A DNA stretch of 64,000 bases from Nomia melanderi. Lineage: Eukaryota > Arthropoda > Insecta > Hymenoptera > Halictidae. Positions 38,501-53,500 of the stretch are shown one piece after another. Numbering within the stretch: the stretch's first letter is position 1; each line of letters starts with the position of its first letter. The stretch lies in contig NC_135007.1 in NCBI RefSeq assembly GCF_051020985.1, positions 7,011,501-7,075,500 of the forward strand. Reading direction: 5' to 3'. Below the pieces are notes generated by a model. That model was given only the letters and a program-made list of their open reading frames with translations. It was not told the origin of the DNA and ran no database searches. The translations under genes were made by a program, and so were the position numbers.

Positions 38501-41500
38501 ATCCAGTCGGACTCTGGCGACAGCTTTTTCCACGTCGTCGGTCACCAATTCCACGTTAAATATACACTTTTTCACGATGTCCTCGCGGCCAATCTTATTT
38601 AGTGCCTTTTCGATAGAGTTTCCTGCACATGCAAAGAGATTTTTATTTAAAATAATCGATACAAAACATTCAATATCACTGGATCAGCACTGTAAATACA
38701 TCTCCAATCGATGACAATTTTCCTGTCAAAGGTACGGACCTGAACTCACGGAAATCTGATATCTCTGTGCCGGTGACCGCCTAAACATCAAGGATAACTC
38801 ACTGACGTAAGTATTCGTCGCTTCGTTCTCGTACTCTTGGTACAAGGATATAAACATTGTGAAATTTATGTCTCACCAAGGCTACGATAAAGAAATGATT
38901 AACAAATAAACGAAAAACTTTAGGAAGACCCTCTATGCACTGTCACTTTCACTGTATTCACAATCGAACGGAACGCAGTTCTGTTTACTTTGAACGATTG
39001 CAGAACTAAAGCGATGTGCGGTACGTGCATTGCTGTCGTGTGTCAGTGCCACCAGTATTGGCAAAAAAGGGGGGGGAGAAAAGAGTCCATAGGTTTATGT
39101 CAGGCATAATAATGCAGGGATGAGATCACCAACTACGTTGCTCCTCAGATTCCACACGTCTTAGTCAAACGCGCACGTCTGATTAATTGACCTTGCCGAG
39201 AAACAGGTTCCTTTTAAATTTCGCTATCTGCTACTACATCTCGACACGCTCACCTTTTCGTGAGATATTTCAATCTGTACCGAGGAAAAAAAAACAAATC
39301 GCGGGTTGATTCATGATTTCTCACGTTATCGAAACGTTATCGAATAGCTATTATTAATCTTATAAATCGATGTCTGCTTCAGGTTAAATGGAAATGAGTA
39401 CACGGTTCTCGGAAATATCAATGGAGCAAGAAAACAACTGACCACTCGTGACATGTACTCATTGATTCAACGAACGGTGAGTAAAAGTATGAGAATACTA
39501 TGCTTCGAAGAATCAATTTCGACTGTTTTCCGAGCGTATTTATAAAGCTGAGATAATAAGTATCAATAGCGGTACAAGTATGGTAGCACGTTTAATATTA
39601 GGCGTGATGTGCCGTGAAAGTATACATAACAATTAGACCTTCACTGATTCAAGACACGGAACGAAGGATTTCTCATTGCCAGTGGAAGAGAATAGTTTTC
39701 CTACAATAGGTTTCTGCGATAGAGAAAATGTTTTTTGAACGTATATGGAGCACACTTGTGGATAGAAGAAACTTGGTTACAGTGTCTGACCATTAATAGC
39801 CTTATCTATTTGTGTTAATGATTGTAGACCAAGGCAATGGAATCGTAAACTCTATTTTCAGCAAATTAGCTTAGAATAACAGAACATTTTCAGTGACAAA
39901 TTGATGTAGAATAGTAGAAAACTTTTAGCGATAATTTATATTAGAATAATAGTTAGAAAATAATATTATCAAAGCTCTCGAAACATTTATATCAATAATA
40001 TATTGAAAAAAAATAACGCAAAACATTACATGATTCACAATCTTGAGTCGTATAACACGTTACGTAATAGCAAACATACCTGTAGCCTTGTTTGCATCTT
40101 TCTGCCAGATCTTCAGCATCGCCGCGGCCTGCCGGGCAGGTTTATTAGAATACTCCTCCTTAATGGAGGACACCTCGTTCGGTGGTATGTTCAATTCCTC
40201 CGCGAGCTTCTCCCAGTCGGAGCCCAACAAATTCGCAATATCAGTTAATCTTATTGTTGCTCTGTGAATAGTGTCTGGACGACCTACAGGAAGCAATTAA
40301 CATTGAAACGATTCTAACTTGTACATCCGTCGGTATCGGAGCTAGGATCTACATACTTATGCCACCGTCGCGTAGAAAACTATAATTCTTCGAGAGCTCC
40401 AACAGATCGACCTCCGAGACAGCTGGTTCCGGTGATATTTTCTCTGGCAGTAGGATATTTAACGTGCAAATCGGTGTCTGAGGCAGCTCGCCCTTAGGAA
40501 CCTTCGGCTCGCTCATGAACATAATGCGGCCCATCATGTCCGCAGCGTCCGGATCTTTTACTCTTGCTGTGAACGGAACTCTATTCTCCTTGAACGCTCT
40601 AAACGGCAACTGTAATTGCTCGCCGCTCTTCAATACTGGAACTAGGTTGCCCGAAAACTCCATGTACTGCGTCTTTCCTTCTAAAACCTGCAGGAATCAT
40701 TTTCAATACGAAGATTTGTCATTACGTGCTTACGTCGAAATCTATTTTGAAAAATATTTAAATTTTCAAATTTGAACATTTTTCTGTCGAAAATGTCTCA
40801 GATTTTTCTTTCAAAAATTGAGAATGATAGAGAACAACGAGTTGTATATTAGAATTCAGCATAAGAAATAGTATTAAGATTGCTCAGTAAACCTTTCTAA
40901 ACAAAAACAAAGTTAAATTTTGTAGACCAGTGTAATTAAATGAAAGTTTTTCGTCACTTGGTAAATGTTTGTTTATTAATTTGTTTAAATACATTTTTAG
41001 TTGTGAGAGTTTATTGTGATGATGATCAATGTTATATATCGTCCTCGATGAGGGCTCTGTGTTTAGTTGTTATTTTCTATTAAGATCATGAAAATTAGAA
41101 CAGGCAAATGCAGGTGTACTTACCTCGACATCTCGACTCTTCGCGACTTCCGTGAAATGCTCTTGATTCTCCAGAGTCTTGTCTTCTTTGTCGTCAGTCA
41201 TACAGAAGACGCGAAGCCTTGCTTCCAGCGGATCTACTCGCTTTGCAAATACTACAAATCTGCGGATGAAATGCGTTTGAATAATATTTGGTGGCTAAGC
41301 GAGATTGTAATCATGCAGGTAAAACGTAGTCGATCGACGTTGCGAATAGGATTATTAAAGAATATATGAAAGATATATTAAAAAAGAAGAAATACTAAAG
41401 TTATTAACAGGATATTCTTCGCTACAATATCCTGCACTTCATCAGAAATGTGAACACTACTTTTTTTTAAAATAATTATTGGCAAAGCATGTATGAATCT

Positions 41501-44500
41501 AATCTCGAAAGACATTCCTCTTAGAAACGCTATGTACACGCAATCGATTTGTTTAGAACACTTGCAACGAGGAAATTAAAAAATTTTCGAAAATTTCGTA
41601 TATTATACGTAGATGATATTAATGGAATGAATTTTTCTTTCTGTACATTTGTTAATACTGTTACCTATGCATACGTATAATATACGAGTAGAAATGTTCT
41701 ACCTGCGATTACGGGAAGTATTTTGCTTTTTCTCTTTTCTTTTTTTTGTTATTTTATTAATAAATTGAGTTTGAATGATTTTAAAAACGTACTTAGCCAT
41801 GAAAGGTACGTGTGTCGCATGTGTGTATAGCTCTGTAGCCATTTTCGTGGCTTCGGAAATATTCCGACAATCCATTAACCAGAAGCGAGCGGATACTGTG
41901 GTAGTAAAGGAAACGCAATCTTTGACGAACGTGAGCGGCGTCGAACCTGTGACATCCTCCCAGACTGCCCGAGACTGACCCCCTGAACGACATATATACC
42001 AAGTCCAATAACATTATTAAAATATGTCCGTGTTACGAATACAGAATCGGCAGAAGTGATATGTGTGGGATTAAACCGATGCGACCGAGATTAATTACAA
42101 TTACGACCACTTTCACGACTACTAATTAAACACATGACTTTCTGTATTTGTAATATTCAGAAATGTGATTATAAATTTGACTATGAAAAGAACATTATTT
42201 ATAAAATTTGAAAGTATTTAGAAACGTGTGAGTTAAAAGAGTCTTGTTCTTTCATTGGTTTTGTGTGACAGATTTTAAGGATTAGAAATTTTATAGAATA
42301 ATACGTTGTATTAAAGGTGGTGAAATTATATAATTAAAACAAGTTCTATTGAATTGAATGATGCACAAATTTTATAAGGAAATTAGTACTGATGGGTTTA
42401 ATTTAAAACGTTGAATGGTTCATAAATATGCTAGGTGTGCACATTGAAAATAAGATTGAATGAGATTTAAAGAAATACTATTTTCAAATAATACTTGTTC
42501 TGCTTGTCTTAGTTTTTTGAACCAACTGCTACATTGAAAAATTATCATAAATGACAATAATTATGAATAACATCATCCTTATTGTATTTAATATCGGTCG
42601 CCATAAGTGCGTTCATGTTACGTGCTGTATCGTGTGTGAGTAATATCAAACAAAATATACGACGACCGAATAATAATGCTTGCTAAATGAAGGAAAAAGC
42701 GTCATTCAAAAGAATCGCGCTGAAAGCAAAACGCGAGTCGTGTGAGTATGCGTTTGAAAGAAACAAGCGATAAAGAAATAAAAGTATGTGAAATAATACT
42801 AATCAAAACGCGTCGTGATGTACGTCGAGAACGTATCCCTTCAGTTCCATCGCGATAAACAAATTTTACAACGCCCCATTTTGGTCTCAAGCACAATGCC
42901 AAATATTTTAACGAAACAGAAACGAGATTTCTCATTCGAAAAAGAACCGTACGGTACCGTGAAACTCAGAATCGAATTCTGTTAACATTTTCAATTTGTA
43001 ACCATTTTTCTGTACGAATACAAAAATGTTAATACAGCATGGCTGTAACAAATATCAAGATTAAAGAAACAATATTGTTAGTCTTCGTATCAGTAACGTG
43101 ACGTATGAATACATATCAGAATGATCTATCAATACATATATATATATCGTAGATATACAATTTGGTAAATATTATATATATATAAATTACAAGCCTAATA
43201 TTGAAGCAGTTACCAGTCAAACGAATGTGCTGAAACAAAAACTCTGAAGTTAACGCTTACAATGAGCTAGGTAATAAAACTTTATCTACGTTAATTAATA
43301 ATCCATACCTAAATGACTCAATCCTAACAATATGCAAGCATTAACAATGAATCACAACAAGATATGTATACAACAATGGTACTCAACGAAATGTTTCTAT
43401 GAAACATGCAGCTACCATCTCCCTTTTAAATCTCTATCCGAAGATCTCCGGGACGTAATATTCAGGTCCGTCCAAGCCTATCGTTTCTTTAACACTCTCA
43501 TCATCAAAACCTAGTTGCGTAACTAAAATAATCTTTCGGTCCCTACAGTATCGGCTATCATTCCTGCTCTTCGTAACGCATCGAAATTAGTTAGCTATGA
43601 TGTAATTAGCTCCGGTGCGACGAGATGAAAATTCTAAACTCAGTCCCGACGACCTGGAAACAGACGACGATGCCTAACGCCCGCGTCATGCCTACTGAAC
43701 TACTTAGATTGATCCTCGTATGCGATATATGTCTGATAAGAGCATAATACAATGTATATATATATATATATATATACATCAAAGGTGTTGGCGGCGTAAC
43801 AGTTTCAGCGTTTATCGGTAAGAGATTCTCCAGTAAGACGGTACGCTGCTCTACAATGTTACGTGCAAGCATATATTACCAGTTATGCTGCACAGAAGTC
43901 TCAACGTTGGCGCGTCCCCAGAATATTGATTGATCATGCCTTTGTTGGCTGCCTGCGGCACTGGTATTGTTAAGGTTATCGGTTTGTGGAATTTCCTACG
44001 CCGTGGTTCAACGGTTACGATCGGCGATACCGCCACTCGGTTGCCCAGCAGCTTAGCTACCAGGTCTGCTGGTATCGGATGCGCCTAAACACAAATGCAA
44101 TTGCTCGTTGTCCGACATTTCAGTGAAAGTTTCTTTATCTGATTTTTATCAGACCAGTGGTTAGAGACTTCTTTATGTATTCGTCAATGGCAATGGCAAC
44201 TAGTAACTAATCAATCATTTGGAATAATATAATGTGAGAATTTGTTGGGCACTATTGATTAGATGATTGAGTTCTTTCTTCAAATAACACGGTTATTAAG
44301 AAGGTTATAAATTTATGATGTTTTTTAAAATTTAAGGTTCATGATAATATGAAGTATGATACGTACCTGAAGACCAACTCGAATTTTTTTGGTAAGAGCT
44401 GCTGGTGGGAAAACAGCTTGGACTTGCGGGACAGCCGATGATGACACTGTGCCGCCTTCCGGACCAACTGCATGGACCTCTTGCCTAATGCGAGACACTA

Positions 44501-47500
44501 CTGCAAAGTAATGTGGGAAGTCTGCAGTCAGTATCCTTACGATTCGGGAAGTTTGGAGATCCTCGAGCTGGCTTAATTCTGAAAAAAATAATTGAATACG
44601 TTTTGTTGATTAATCAAAAAGATAGTGGAAGAAATAATTGAATACGTTTTGCTGATTAATCAAGGAGATAGTGGAAGATTTTGTATTTTAACATATTCAC
44701 TAATACCATTTATTGGTAACAATCTTTGTAGCTATGATATGTTGTGAAATCAAATGTATCTTCTATAAGAAGTATTAAACAAATTATACAAAGGAATTTC
44801 ATGTAAAAGTAAATTATTCTCTTCACGTAAATATGAAGTAGTGGATGTTGCTAATTTGTAATAAATTCGTAACAAATATGTTTATGTGAGAGAGTAATGT
44901 GTAAAACATGAGATTACAAGGAAAACCGTACCTTCTCCTTCAAAGCTCTCATTAAGCACATCCTGGACCGCCTCCTCGCTGGCTTCCAAGGTGTGCTCGC
45001 GCCAAGTTTCTCCGTTGTCCGATCGAAGTATTACTATTTCTCGTTCCTTTCCTCGCAACGAAGCAAAGTGAGGCACCTCTATAATCACTGGCCTGGTCAC
45101 AAAGAAATGTGAACATCATTATTGTAGATTTCGGTCAGAAAAGAAAAAATCGAAGAATTATCAGATAATGAAATTGCATAAAGATCGTCATCCGTGTAGA
45201 TAATAAGTGAAAGTAACCCTCGTATGAATAAATAACTAAACGGAAAAAAGTGAATTTTCACGAAGAAACTTTTTCATACGAAACTTCGTTTCCAAGATAA
45301 TTGATTTCGAAAGTTTGCATAATACACATTAGTATTCATAAGAAGTAGAAACATTAAGTCATGAGCAGACGCGTTAACAGATTCCTAGCGAATACCAGAC
45401 ACGCCTGATGCATTTTTGAACATGATTATCTCGGTAAAGAAGAGTTAAACAATTATTCTTCATCTACTGTAGTAATACATTCTCATTTTACAAAAAAAAA
45501 TGATAAAATTTAGAAATAAAAAATTGAAAATAAAAGATTACATTAGGTTATAGTTTAGATTTTTTTAATTATATTATCTAACATACTAATACATTCTTCC
45601 TTTATAAAGAAATTTTTATATTCAGAAATTAAAAAGTTGGAAAATGTAAAGCATAATTACGTTATAACTTATTTATTACCATAGCAATACCTTTCCATTT
45701 TATAAAGGAGATTTTTTAATTTAACACGCTGAACGCCTCACGATTTCATAAACCAAAATACACAGAATAGAAAAGATATAATATGAAATCATTTGATTGA
45801 ATTGAATTATTATTACTGCACGTTTATCTAGCTGAATGTCACCGCATTAGGTAGCATTATTTATAATATAGAAATGTTTTCAAATAATTATCGTTTAATT
45901 GAGTGAAGTATAGTAATTCGATTTAGTGGGGGGTCATTAGTGACACCCACGGTATTCAACGTGTTAAAAAAAATGTTGAAAATATAAAGGATCGAGTTAA
46001 AGTTCACGTCATACCCTAAGAACTTCGCACCCACAGGTCCCAGTTCAAGGATGCGGCTGGCCAAAGCCTCCCCTTCCATCAAAGGTGGTGGATTGGTCAA
46101 TTTGTCCCGCCTGAGGTATCTACAGGTGACGCGCATCGGCATCGCAGCTTTTCTAGGGGGAACGATTACGCGGACACCGCTATGCCTACAGCCCCGCATC
46201 GCACCCCCTCGTGCGTCCACCAAAAAGGAAACCAGGAAGCTGTCATTTACACAAGACATAAGATTTTAGAAAAACCATCGTGTCGTCGGTCGATTGCGAC
46301 GAACGAAAATATATCGGCTCAGCTGGATAAGTTATAACACGACTTGAAAATAAGAGCGTATCATTCCATAAGGGCTAATTATTTAGACAAGTAATTATAT
46401 AAATAGTTATTTAATACTATATGGCGTATGAATATGTTGTGCGCATACGTATAGATTTATTGCAATCAAAAAACAGCTGGCCTTTCGGGAGATAAACGGA
46501 CATGCCATTCGCTTAAATGAAAGTAATTACAATTAAATAGAAATAAACCGCGTCTTCGCTAACAGTAAAACAGACATTTACATCGATCTAAAGTTCTCGC
46601 GGAACTATCACAGTCCCCGAATACTTCTGTACACTGACAAACTAATTCTATATTCAAAGATAATAAGTTACTAATTTAACGAGATTACAGTTTTCCATTA
46701 TTTTCTATTATCGTACTGTATTTATTAAACAATTTCTGGCGGAGAAAATGAATTTCTTTAATCGTTTCTCTTTAAACATTTGTAATAAAAGAAAAAAAAA
46801 GACACTTCGGAAGGCCATGTATATACCAGGACCACGAAGTTATTTCGTAAGTATCAAAAGCACGCCAAGCCGAAAAGCAATTTTTGGAAAAGACTTTCTC
46901 TAAAAGCAAACAGTTATGGATTGCGGGAACAATCATCAAACATATAACGTCTTTTCGCTCGGTATTATTTACAAGATGGCGTTAAATGTTTCGGTTCGTC
47001 CTGACGTTACGAAGAATTCTACGCTCCGCGCGTAATCGATCTTCTTACGATGAACAAATGATATTAATGCGAGGGTAATTATGTGCAAAGATAAATTACA
47101 TGAGAGATGGAGCAAAATAAATCTTAATTAATCAGAACAATCATGGCTGTAGAGTAAACCCTGTGTCGGGGATTTACTGCAAGCAGAAAACTAATCGACA
47201 CTCAGTGTTATGTAGACAAAAAAAATGAAAAATACAGAGATCATGAGAGGCGATGGAATCGTGTTCAAAGATCCATTCGACTTTTTCTTGTTACCGGCTG
47301 GTGTTGGTGCCAGTGGATCGATTTTCGCGATGAACCTAGGAATTATTCACAGAGAAGTTGCGTGTGACGTGTGCACAGTGAATATAAACCGGCGTACCCG
47401 CGCGGAGTTTTAAATCGAGACGATGATGTTTTGATCGCGATTTGCTTAATTCACGCGTTGAATTGTAAAAATAATCGTGTACGCGATAAAATTCTGTCGA

Positions 47501-50500
47501 CCACGACAGTTCTTTTTTTCTCCTTCAGATTCTCACTATCTCTCTCTCTCACTATCTCTCTCTCTCCCTCTCTCTGTCTCTGTCTTTCCTTCGATACACT
47601 GAATAGTCTAAAAATATCGATCACGAATGAATTCCACAAACATTGCTCAAGCGAGATGATGCAATGTCATTCATTGTTTGTTTTGCGTTTGAAACACGTT
47701 ATTGATAGTCGGTGTTAAATTAAAATTCATTATGAATGATTGCATCAACCAGAAAGAATATATGAATTTCATTAAGTTTGTAGTGTGCTAATGACTACCG
47801 TAATAATAAGAATTTATTTTCGTAATATTTTCTGTTATGATTTTGTGTTAACGAAGATTGTTTGAGATATTCTTTAGTTGTTCTAGTTATTAGAATAATC
47901 CATCAGATCATAGATAACATTTTATACTACAAATAAATATTTCTCGAAAGCAATCGCTTAATGATCGTATATCGAAAATTTTATGTATGGTCGAGTTAGG
48001 TGTAATCAATCAGGATTTTCGGTCGCGTATATTCAGTGTGCACTACTATCGATCTAACTATATTCGAGCGTCTACGGGCATTGTGCAGATATACAGAAAA
48101 TATACAGAGAACATAAATCATAGTGTAGAGCGGTATGGCAAGTAACAGAAGCTAAGATTCAAGAGAAGATCACTTACTTTCTCCATTGTGGAATTCTGCG
48201 AGTAGCGCAAATAAAATAACAGAGGATCGGGAACAAAATAAAAAACGCGTTAGTATCCATTCGTTCATAAGACATGGTAATGAGAGATGACGACATAAAG
48301 AATGGTGTCGAGAGTCTGAACTAGCGCAACTTTTACAGATTTTCGAATCTATTGTGTCGAATACGTGTGTCTCGTTTCTCTTTCTCTTTTTTTCTTTCTG
48401 TTAGCACGTGGGCAACGATATCGTATCGAAATATGTTGTGTTGCTTCCGTGCCATGGTGAGGGTCGCCTTTCTTTCGTTTGGAATTTTTCGAAAACCCGC
48501 AATCATCACACGCAAGCCACTTTTTCTATTGTACAACACTACAAAACAGGATAACAATAATAATTATGTATTATAGTAGAGACGCAACGGGGCCACATCA
48601 TTCACACTCTGCGGAAAAAAGATATACGTTAGGACAGCAACGTAAAGCAGACCGTCTCGAAATCTGTTACCAATCAAATTGTTTTGTATTTAACCAAGAA
48701 TCGACGAATTTTTAGAATACAACAATCTGACTGAAGATTTTATGCAATCACGATCTGCTACGATCTTTAAAATACCATAAAAAAAAGAAGCCGCGATCGT
48801 CATTAGAAAATCATGAGGAAAGATATTAAACATGGAATTCGTATAAAGAGTGCACTGATAAATAATTCATCGATTACTTCCCGAGTGAAAAACAGAAAAA
48901 AAAAATAAAACGTTATCGTCAGATTTCGAAACGTATGCGAAAAACAGCTGAAACTTATTATGTAACGGGGGTCAATCGAACGAGCAACAGCCACTATGAG
49001 GAAAATGTGTTTAAGACGATTAAACTTCCTAAAAGACGAACGATTCTTTCCAAGTATTTATAAGAGCACTTTCCACGGCTAGTTTAAATATACAGTTTTG
49101 CATTTACCGTGTTACACGTGTAACACAATTATTTTGAACCTATAAGTCGATAGTATCTATATCCTACAAACAAGTATCTCTTAACCTAATATAAGTGTAT
49201 TCCTTAAGGGCGCTTAAAGAATCTAGAAAGTGACAGAAAAAAAAATAAAATAAAATATAGTTCGCAAGAACGCAACGTGTTCTTACGTGGAAATGAGTAT
49301 AGATATAAAGGGAAAATAATAAAATGGGCGTGTTGTACCTGTCCCTCGACATTCCTTGTCCATTCAACATGGGACCGAAAGCTGCCAGCGATGTGTTTAG
49401 GGACTCTAGGGACGCTCTGATTTCAGAATAAAATTTGGTATGATTATGGATAACGAGTTTCATGACATGCGCATGCTGTTTGATTTAATTTCGTGCAGTT
49501 TTTCATCCCTCCCCACCCTCTCACTCTTTCTCCCATTTTCTCTCGTTACGGAATGTTCTTTCAAGAAGTGTGCACGCGCTTGGGAGACCGTAACACGTTT
49601 TTAGATGCAAGTGCGTGCAGACACGTGTGCTCTTGTACGTGGTTAAGACACGGGAGAAACATCTTAAGGTCGCGTTGATGATCTACTTGGCAAGAAGGTA
49701 ACTCCTGGTAGATAGGTAGAACCGAATCATTGTTCGCACAGTACAATGAGCGTGGTATCCCGCTAAACGCGATGAGGAAATCCATTGTAAATCGGAAACA
49801 CTGGGCTATCACTGTTTCACAAACAACGTACTTTTATTTTTCCGCGGTCTACGGTGATCGATGTAGGCCAATCGATAACAACGACCGAACACTATTTCTA
49901 GTTGTCTATCCACGCGTCGAACGACTTTCTCGTTTGAAAATAAAACACGAACGTAAACAGAAAGTATGTAACACTTATGATGAATATGCTATATCATCTA
50001 ATTATCATCTAATTAACGGAAACCACAGTTTTGATGCAATAAACGTACAAACAAGAAACACGAACATATAACGTAAAAATTAATGATACCGATCAACTAC
50101 AGATAATTCAATCATTTTGTTTTTTACCAGAAACAGACTGTTTCAAGTCTACTACAGAAGTTTAGAATATATCAGTTCATTGTACTGTTCGTCTTTATGC
50201 TGAACAGAGGGTTAGATTGTCCCAATTCGTCCCGTATTAGTAACGCAAACGGCACCCAATTCGTAGTAAATACACACGTATCGTCAAAGAATCGTTCATC
50301 CCAAGTACACGTCAATGAACAACATGCTTTATCACTATGTAACTCTAGTAAACTGTCTACGAGCAAGAAAACGATGTGAACAAGCGATTGATTCCTGTTT
50401 TGCCGGTCCAACCGATCACACAAACATTAAAGCTGGACATTCGTACTAGAATCAACCAGAAATAAGAAAACGAAAAGACAATAAGGAAACAGATCGAAAT

Positions 50501-53500
50501 AGCTTGCTGTGAGAATCATGATATGGAGAACGGAAGACTGATTAATACGGTAGTTACGGATTTGGTTCTCGTTGGCTCCATTTTAGAACGTTTCGTGACG
50601 CCTTCATAACGGTAACGTAATTGTGCTGTTATGCGCTCATTATGCGCACGATTACGTAACGCGACACATTATGCCGCTCATTGGGAAATATAGACTAATA
50701 ACCTTTTTCATCATCCCTATAAGGAAGCTATCGCTACAAACAATAGATTTAGTGCGAAATTGTGACTTCATCGAATATAATTAGACCAGAAAATCGACGC
50801 TGACCGGACGATGATGAAATTTAAACTGTCTCACCCCCCCCCCCTTCTGCGTCAATGAATAATCGTTCGAAGCCAACTGAAAGTTAATTTGGAGATAATT
50901 CGAATGACAGGGTGGCCGAAGCTTGTTTTGTACAGCTCGTGTAAGTAGATATTAATTCCCACGATCCAATATCGAATTTTTATATTATTTGTTATCAGCC
51001 AATAGTTTACGGGGTTAACTGTAGCAGGAGACTTGCATCAACACACTCTGTGTCACACTATAATACACAATATTATTGTTTATCAATTAAATTTCTTCCT
51101 TTTTTTAGGGGGTTACGCTATCACTTGCGTGCTTTGTGCTGTCACGTTGTTCACCACGTTAGTGCTCCTTTAATTATGTACATTTGAACAAAGAGAATAG
51201 AAAGATTTTGAATACGAATAGAATGAATTTTGATGGCATTTCCGAATCGAATTGTTAATGATCGTTTTGATCCTCTTGAAAATTAAGTTCTTGTTGTCCT
51301 CATCGGTTTGTACATCGATATAATATAAATTACAATGTTATCTCTACCTCAACGAAGAAGATTTTAGTAATTATACAGTATTGTTATACAAAGTTGCATT
51401 TCAGAATATTTTGTGTTAGAAATCCAACAAACTTTCTTTCGTAAGCGTGCAGTTTCAAACATCGATAAACAGACTTATTTTGCGGCTTTCAATTTAACTG
51501 TCATCGCAGTTCGAAAATGTTACACTGTTCAATTCACATTGTATTCAACAGTTATGTTTTATATTAAATCCCAACAACAAACCATGCAAAGATAAACACT
51601 ATTTTACTTCTTCTAGATTTCCCGTTCCGATGAATTATATTCTATTATTCAAACCAGTGCAGTGTAATCAAAATTTGTTCCCGTTTCAACCAGAAAGTTT
51701 TTAATCGAACAGCAAAAATCCATAGATAGACAGAATTAATCCATAAAATTTAGAAACGTCGAGTATTTACAGCAACTCTGCAGATTAGAACCAAATGTGA
51801 AGTATTCTAATGAGCTACAGATCAATATTTCTTAGGTTTCTCTTTAGTCGATAAAGTATTTAGAGCGCACAGATGTTTCAAATACACTGAAATAGGCGTT
51901 CGTCAGTCGGGTAAGTTGTACAATCTTCACGGAATTGAGCAAGGCTTTACGATGCAATAAAATTTCTACGAGAAGTTAATAATTACACGCGTTATAATAC
52001 AAATATTAATGTACAATGTATCGCCAGATTGTTGACAACACCATTAACAATTAATAGTACAACCTACCCTAAGTAAAATTTGTTGGCTATTGTTAGATGA
52101 GTGAAGTTCAGATAAAACAGCAAAAATGAATTTGCGTACATACCCGACGTGCACTGGGTGCCTGTTGATATCAACGTTATCTGGTTTGAGATTGGCAGCA
52201 TTCGTTCGTTGATAATTCTCTTTCGTGATCATCTCGGTTATAGTTGGCGCTACAAATGAGATGCATAACTATTAAACTACCAATAAACATACAAAAGCAA
52301 GGTAATTACTTCTTCGTACATTAAAATATTATTTTAATTGTATCTAGATAACACGGACTTTAACTTTAACTCAGTAATAATTAAAAAAAGAGAAATAATT
52401 TAATTGCCATCGAAGTCTTCCATTAATAATATACTTAATAAAGCAGTTACCTTTAATGGAAACTTATTTCCGGAAAATCGATGCAATATAAATACCTCGA
52501 GACTATAATAAAAAGGTGAATACAACTTCGTATAGATAACAAAAAAAAACAGAAAGAATTTTTAATTAAAGTAACGAAGTACTTAAAATATTGAATTAAA
52601 AAAAAATGTAATTCGCAAAAAAATATATAAAATCAGTGTTTAGTTAAGTAGAACGATAAATGATAGGTGTACGAAATATTCAATTGTCTTGCATTGTTTG
52701 CCCTAGAATCACTCCCAGAGATCCGCGGCAGATTTTCCCGTAATGGCTTGCGAAAATTACACTTATCAACAAGCATCAAATTAGATCAAGTACGCAGCCG
52801 GTCGGGAAAATGAATTCAAAATTGCATTTGAGCGCCTGGAAGATTACAGCCCAGCATCGATGCGAACTTACGATTAACTCGTGACTTTATGCTATTCCGA
52901 ATAACCTTTCATTATGCCTCGTTGAACCGGAGGGCAGTTATAATCGTTACCATACTACCAATAAAGACAAAAAGCAGCGCTGCGCTAGAAGGAATTAACA
53001 CGACCTTGACATCACTTCCGTATTTCCGCGTATATACAATTATTCCTTCGAAAAACTTCTACGGTATAATTTCTCGAACGTGAATCGAAAACACGCACGA
53101 TGTACTGAATAAATAACTACTTTGAAAGAAATCTTTGACGTAAATAGTGAACTGAATATTCAAATATAAAAAACATGCTACATAAATGCACAATTTAAAA
53201 GTAACATTTGAAAAATTGAGTAAATCGTTATTCTAATAATCGTTGGCATCTATTATCAAAGTGTACAACCAAATGAATTAATACGTAAAAAATATACGTT
53301 TCTCCAAATTTATTAGCAAACTACAGAAAACAAACTTTGTATCTCCGTGTTTATTCACGTTAAAAAATGATCTAAATGTTACACAAATTTCATCGAAATA
53401 AAGTCATTAGTTTATCAATTCACAGCTCCCTTTTTCACGAATTTCTTCATGACACGAATCTGTTTGTCCACAGTTGTAAATGGTTCGAGGTTTTGTTTGA

